Assembly (NCBI RefSeq): GCF_009761675.1
Contig: NZ_QUZH01000028.1
Span: 1-64,000 of the forward strand
DNA from: Bhargavaea sp. CC-171006
GTDB taxonomy: Bacteria; Bacillota; Bacilli; Bacillales_A; Planococcaceae
DNA length: 64,000 nucleotides
Direction: 5' to 3'
The notes under the pieces were generated by a model. It ran no database searches. It saw only the letters and a list, made by a program, of their open reading frames with translations, and was not told the origin of the DNA. Both the position numbers and the translations under genes were made by a program. Positions 59,927 through 64,000 of this stretch are shown piece by piece (positions within the stretch are counted from its first letter, which is position 1; each line of letters opens with the position of its first letter).

Positions 59927-61520
59927 TTATGAAGCGATGCCGAGAGGTGAGAAGATGAGGTACATGCCGATCATCGTGATGATAACGAGTGCAGCCACAC
60001 CCTTTCTATGCTTCCAAGGTGTCAGGTCGACTTTGTTTTGTCTCTCCTCAAACTGGAATGATTGTTCTAAAGGCTTCACTCTTGCGATGATCCATAGCAG
60101 CAGACAGTCCAAGAAGAACAGGGCACCAAACACATAGAGGTAGTGAATGTCGAGAAACACTTTGGACAGCAGGTAAGCCACAATATGAAATGCAAATGTC
60201 GCCTTCGCCGCAAACGGCGTCACTGTTTTTGAATAGAAGCCGAACAGGAGGATGGCCAGCATCGGCATGCTATAAATCCCGTTGAACTCCTGAACAACAG
60301 CATACAGGCCGGCCGGGGCAAAGGAAATAAGCGGCGCAATCACAACCGCTACCAGACCGCCGATGACAGTCACGAGTTTTCCTGCTCTGGCCACTTGACG
60401 ATCCGTTGCATCACGCTTGAAAATCGGTTTATAAAAGTCTAGCGTGAACAGTGTCGCCGTAGCATTCAGCGATCCTACGAACGAACTGAGGATGGCGCCG
60501 AAAATGACCGCTGCGAAAATCCCGTATGCCCATTCCGGCAACACGTCCGAAACCAGCGTCGGATAGGCATTGTCCGGATTTGAGATACTGTCGCCGTACA
60601 GATTAAAGGCAACTATACCCGGGAGGACAAGGAAAAGGGCCCCGAAAACCTTGAAGAATCCAACATAAAGGGCCCCCTTCTGCCCTTCCTTCAGGCTCCT
60701 TCCGGCAAGAGTCTTCTGGACGATCATCTGGTTCGCACACCAAAAGAACAGGTTGTTGAAGAGCATCCCCGTAAACAGCGTCGGCCACGGGACAAGTTCC
60801 GAATCAGCCGCCCCAATGGCGTTCAGCATCTCCGGTGACTGTTCCTTCACAGTGGACAAACCTTCCATCGGATTTCCATGACCAAGCGCGGACAGGCCGA
60901 GGACGAGAATCGCGATGCCGCCCGCAAATAAACCGATTCCATAAAGAGTATCGCTGTACGCACTGAGTGAAAGCCCCCCCGAGCATCAGGTAAGCGAGTC
61001 CGATGATGCCGATAAACGCCGCAATCAATGCAATGGCAACAAGGGGATCCAGTCCGAATGCCGTATCGATATGGAAAATCTTATTAAAGACGAGTGCACC
61101 TGAATAAAGGACAACCGGCAGAAACGAGGTCATGTACGTTACGATGAACAACAATGAAACGATCCGCTTCGTTGTCGTGTCATACCGGATCTCCACAAAA
61201 TCCGAGACCGTATCCACCCCATACTTAAAGTACTTTGGCAGAAAGACCAGGGCCAGGACTACACACGCGAACGCTGAAGTCACTTCCCAGGCCATAACCT
61301 GCATCCCTCCGGCGAAACTTTGGCCGTTTTGACCGACGATCTGTTCCGTAGACAAATTGGTCATGATAATCGTCCCGGCAATCGTCAGCCCCGTCAGGCT
61401 ACGGCCACCTAAAAAGAAGCCTTCCCCGCTGTTGTTATCTACGGACCGGCTTCTTTTATATGCATATAGCCAAATTCCGCCGACAATGAACACAAATACC
61501 GCAACTGAAAAAGCATCCAT
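59927..61520 (-). pseudogene. Sodium/solute symporter (SSS/SLC5 family), frameshifted
   Basis: Two overlapping frames together encode a complete symporter of about 530 residues. The N-terminal part (GEGFFLGGRSLTGLTIAGT, NLSTEQIVGQNGQSF) runs to AYLMLGG, then leaves the frame at a run of seven C on the plus strand (60974-60980). Removing one base restores LGGLSLSAYSDTLYG and joins the second frame (WPTLFTGMLFNNLFFWCANQ onward). It resembles vSGLT/YidK-type sugar symporters. Start taken at ATG 61520 behind AGGTGG. Real decay, phase variation and sequencing error are all possible. Confidence 0.85.
60974..60980 (-). other. Seven-base G run at the symporter frameshift
   Basis: Seven consecutive C on the plus strand (G on the coding strand). 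Six would keep the symporter reading frame. Confidence 0.85.
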
Positions 61521-61658
61521 CATTTCCACCTGCACATTCATTTTTGGGGGCATGTTGAATTTCAGACCCCATGGTTATGTAAGACAGAATCCATGTTGTA
61601 ATCTAAACTGATTTGCCGTCCCGGATTTACTTGATAGGGATATCCATTTCCATAAAAT

Positions 61659-61685
61659 AAAAAAACCCCATCCAGTGATGGATGG
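61659..61685 (-). terminator. Terminator after the 39-residue gene
   Basis: CCATCC (61668-61673) and GGATGG (61680-61685) form a stem, followed on the minus strand by GGGTTTTTTT. Confidence 0.75.
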
Positions 61686-61696
61686 ACTGTCGTGGA

Positions 61697-61816
61697 TCAG
61701 GCTGTTTTCTTGAGTTCTTCATAAAGCCGCTTTGCTTTCTGCTCAGCCTGTTCCTCATATCGGTCAAAAACGGTAATCAATTTATTCCCGATAATAAAAT
61801 TCCATTGACGTGTCAT
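61697..61816 (-). CDS. Small helical protein of unknown function
   Basis: 39 residues: MTRQWNFIIGNKLITVFDRY then a charged helix (EEQAEQKAKRLYEELKK). AGGTGG lies five bases upstream of the ATG, and a terminator follows, so expression is likely. No membrane segment and no recognised family. Confidence 0.6.
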   Translation of the reverse strand: MTRQWNFIIGNKLITVFDRYEEQAEQKAKRLYEELKKTA

Positions 61817-62083
61817 TCATACCACCTGCCTTCACAAGTCTCTACCCCAATTCCATAAAGGTTAAACCTCGCAATCCGGCTGGCACTATTAACATGACTG
61901 ATTGATTCCATCCTTCTGACAATATAATATCAATAAAGGTCAATTTCCTTCAATGTTTCAGCTTGTTGACCGTTGTCGTAATGTTCATCTATCTTCTTTA
62001 TCATCCTATTTCCCACATCCCTGTTATACTATTCTGGCAGAGTTAATTTTCAGTCTCGAAGACAGAATAGGAGCATCGAACTC

Positions 62084-63199
62084 ATGAAAAAGGAGAATTT
62101 CGAACTGGCGGTCGGCCTTCGGCATGAGCTGCACCGGCATCCTGAGCTTTCCAATGAAGAGACATGGACTAAGTCCAGGCTGATTGAATTCCTCAAAGCG
62201 CACACTAATCTTGAAATTGCCGACAGGGGAAGCTGGTTTTACGCGGCCCACCGAGCGGGCAAAAACCGCCGGAACATCGCATTCCGCGCCGATTTTGATG
62301 CTCTGCCGATTGATGAGACCATCGATCTCCCCTGGGGCTCCAAATTCCCCGGCAAGGCACATAAATGCGGCCATGACGGCCACTCTGCAACACTCGCCGG
62401 TGTTGCACTGGAAGTGGATCAGCAAAAGCCGGACGTGAATGTTTTCTTCCTGTTCCAGCCGGCCGAAGAGACCGGGGAAGGTGCCATACAATGCGTCAGC
62501 CTCATTGAGGATGAACAAATCGACGAATTCTATGCCTACCACAATATGAGCGGGTTCCCCTTCCAGGCCGTCGGAATCCGTGATGGGACGATGTTCTGCG
62601 CCTCCAAGGGCATGACCATCCATCTCGAAGGGCTTCCTGCCCATGCCAGCCAGCCAGAAGACGGCATCAATCCTGCGTTCGCGCTTGCTTCGATCATCCG
62701 GGCCATTCCTGAGGTCACCGACCCGGCAGGCTATCAGGGCCTTGTCCTGTGCACCGTCGTCCAGATTGATGCCGGGGAGAAAGCGTTCGGCATTTCCGCA
62801 TCCAAAGGGCTTCTCCGCCTGACAATCCGTGCGCTGTACGAGGATGAACTGAACCTGCTTCAAAAGAAGCTCGAGCATTATTCGGCAGCCCAGGCGGATC
62901 AATATGGCCTTCGAATCCGTTTCGAGTATAACGATGAATTCCCCGAAACGGCCAATGACAAGGAAACGGCAGACAAGGTCCGTGCAGCTGTAAAGTCGGC
63001 AGGCCTCAAAGGCTTTGAAATGAAGGAGGCCTTCAGAGGGTCAGAAGACTTTGGCCATCTGGCGAAGCTGACCAAAGCGGCCTATTGCATCATCGGAAAT
63101 GGTGAAGAACATCCTCACATCCACACCGCCGAATACGATTTCCGCGACGAACTGATCGAAACCGGAACCGACTTGTTCCTCGCCATCCTGGAACAGTAA
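62084..63199 (+). CDS. amhX: M20 family metallopeptidase/amidohydrolase (AmhX-like)
   Basis: 371 residues. Metal ligands: KCGHDGHSAT, the catalytic Glu pair in FQPAEETGEG, and YAYHNMSG and SEDFGHLAK further on; a dimerisation domain sits at about 170-290. Closest in length to B. subtilis AmhX among M20D proteins known to me; only distantly similar to the enzyme at 761. GGAG lies ten bases before the ATG. Predicted to cleave N-acyl amino acids. Confidence 0.78.
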   Translation: MKKENFELAVGLRHELHRHPELSNEETWTKSRLIEFLKAHTNLEIADRGSWFYAAHRAGKNRRNIAFRADFDALPIDETIDLPWGSKFPGKAHKCGHDGHSATLAGVALEVDQQKPDVNVFFLFQPAEETGEGAIQCVSLIEDEQIDEFYAYHNMSGFPFQAVGIRDGTMFCASKGMTIHLEGLPAHASQPEDGINPAFALASIIRAIPEVTDPAGYQGLVLCTVVQIDAGEKAFGISASKGLLRLTIRALYEDELNLLQKKLEHYSAAQADQYGLRIRFEYNDEFPETANDKETADKVRAAVKSAGLKGFEMKEAFRGSEDFGHLAKLTKAAYCIIGNGEEHPHIHTAEYDFRDELIETGTDLFLAILEQ

Positions 63200-63209
63200 G
63201 ATTCATTAT

Positions 63210-63238
63210 TTATCACTGCGCAGTACTAATGTTATAAT
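63210..63238 (+). promoter_or_regulatory. SigA-type promoter for the diaminopimelate dehydrogenase gene
   Basis: TTATCA (63210-63215), 17-base spacer, TATAAT (63233-63238). A leader of about 80 bases follows; I see no lysine-riboswitch pattern. Confidence 0.7.
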
Positions 63239-63326
63239 GTAAAAACCCGAAATTTCGAGAAGCTTCACACAATGGATTTTTGGGCAATCGGCAAGAATAA
63301 TCAACTAGATAATGGGAGATGAGAGT

Positions 63327-64000
63327 ATGGAATCGAAAATCAGAATCGGCATCGTCGGGTACGGAAATCTCGGTAAAGGTGCAGTGGCAGCCATCCGGCA
63401 GACAACTGACCTTGAACTCGTTGCCATCTTCACGAGAAGAGAGCCGGAATCCCTGAATCTGGACGATTCGTCCATTAACGTCGCCCATATTTCAGAGGCA
63501 GCCGACTATAAGGACAAAATTGATGTCATGCTCCTGTGCGGCGGCTCCGCCCATGACCTGCCGGAACAGACTCCGCATTTTGCAAGCATGTTCAATACAG
63601 TCGACAGCTTTGATACTCACGCGAAGATCCCCGAGTTCTACAAATCCGTCCATGAGGTGGCGGCGAAGAATAACACCACTGCCATCATTTCTGTCGGCTG
63701 GGACCCGGGTCTCTTTTCCATCAACCGCGTCATGGCCGATGCCATCCTGCCTAACGGGGAAAACTACACATTCTGGGGCAAGGGCCTCAGCCAGGGCCAC
63801 TCCGATGCGGTGCGCCGTGTCAGCGGTGTCAAAAACGGCGTGCAGTACACCATCCCTGCCGATGCAGCGATGGAAAAAGTACGCAGCGGTGAAAACCCGG
63901 AACTCTCCACATCAGAAAAGCACCGCCGCGTCTGCTACATCGTGCCTGAAGAAGGGGCGGATCAGGCAGCGATCGAAAACGAGATCAAGACGATGCCAAA
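63327..64000 (+). CDS. ddh: Diaminopimelate dehydrogenase, 5' part (continues outside window)
   Basis: First 224 codons of an NADPH-dependent meso-diaminopimelate dehydrogenase, the one-step lysine and peptidoglycan-precursor route. Rossmann motif GIVGYGNLGKGAV, then MLLCGGSAHDLPEQTPHFA, DSFDTHAKIPEF, ISVGWDPGLFSINRV and WGKGLSQGHSDAVRR are characteristic of the family. GGAGATGAG lies three bases before the ATG. The frame stays open to the window edge; about 100 residues are missing. Confidence 0.9.
   Translation, partial: MESKIRIGIVGYGNLGKGAVAAIRQTTDLELVAIFTRREPESLNLDDSSINVAHISEAADYKDKIDVMLLCGGSAHDLPEQTPHFASMFNTVDSFDTHAKIPEFYKSVHEVAAKNNTTAIISVGWDPGLFSINRVMADAILPNGENYTFWGKGLSQGHSDAVRRVSGVKNGVQYTIPADAAMEKVRSGENPELSTSEKHRRVCYIVPEEGADQAAIENEIKTMP

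Noticed and set aside
63239-63326. Lysine riboswitch before diaminopimelate dehydrogenase
   Set aside because: The leader is about 80 bases, too short for the five-helix aptamer, and lacks its conserved stretches.

Overview
The window looks like a chromosomal segment of a spore-forming member of the Bacillales, most likely a high-GC Planococcaceae (Bhargavaea/Sporosarcina type; the genus is inferred from GC content near 55% and gene content and was not tested). Proteins such as Hpr/ScoC, EcsA/EcsB, TrpP, YhaM/N/O, YhaP/Q, YhzD, YhaR, HemZ, YheA, YheB and YheE occur in almost the same order as in the yha-yhe region of Bacillus subtilis, and a YjcZ-type peptide and CotF-like proteins point to sporulation.

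Layout. 1-530: 3' end of an IS1182-type insertion sequence. 0.7-12.5 kb: M20 amidohydrolase, C45 acyltransferase, ecsBA facing hit, tryptophan transporter trpP with a TRAP-type leader, yhaH, hpr, small membrane proteins, prsA, and a small spore-related group (CotF-like pair and a cupin with an apparent early frameshift). 12.5-21.4 kb, minus strand: yhaM-yhaN-yhaO nuclease operon, yhaP-yhaQ ABC exporter, and a four-gene Xre regulator/membrane protein operon with a palindromic operator. 21.5-29.5 kb: yhzD, yhaR, hemZ, an inserted sugar isomerase/dehydrogenase pair, yheA, yheB, yheE. 29.6-41.7 kb: serine hydrolase, MFS exporter, rocB-like peptidase, a heterodimeric BmrCD-type ABC exporter with an elaborate leader, chrA, an rRNA methyltransferase. 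41.8-55.2 kb: CorC-type protein, CDF transporter, acidic lipoprotein, YhcX-type fusion enzyme, bdbC plus a thioredoxin-like partner, pseudouridine synthase, aldo/keto reductase, purine permease, trmL-queG tRNA modification pair. 55.3-64.0 kb: CstA-family transporter, DHA2 exporter, second cupin, SDR, a frameshifted Na+/solute symporter, second M20 amidohydrolase and the 5' part of diaminopimelate dehydrogenase.

The most interesting material lies between genes. (i) The bmrC-bmrD-like operon is preceded by about 320 bases containing two short reading frames with good ribosome binding sites and two consecutive intrinsic terminators, the layout expected for ribosome-controlled attenuation. (ii) Three diverged copies of a roughly 120-170 base structured repeat keep the same core while their outer stems differ in sequence yet still pair. 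(iii) Four intergenic regions carry tandem arrays with a strict 20 or 21 base period but unrelated unit sequences; one is split into two inverted halves. (iv) Direct regulatory signatures are visible at trpP (TRAP triplets), the purine permease (PurR-like boxes), the CstA gene and the Xre operon (perfect palindromes). (v) Two genes are frame-disrupted at G runs. No tRNA, rRNA, CRISPR array or riboswitch was recognised.
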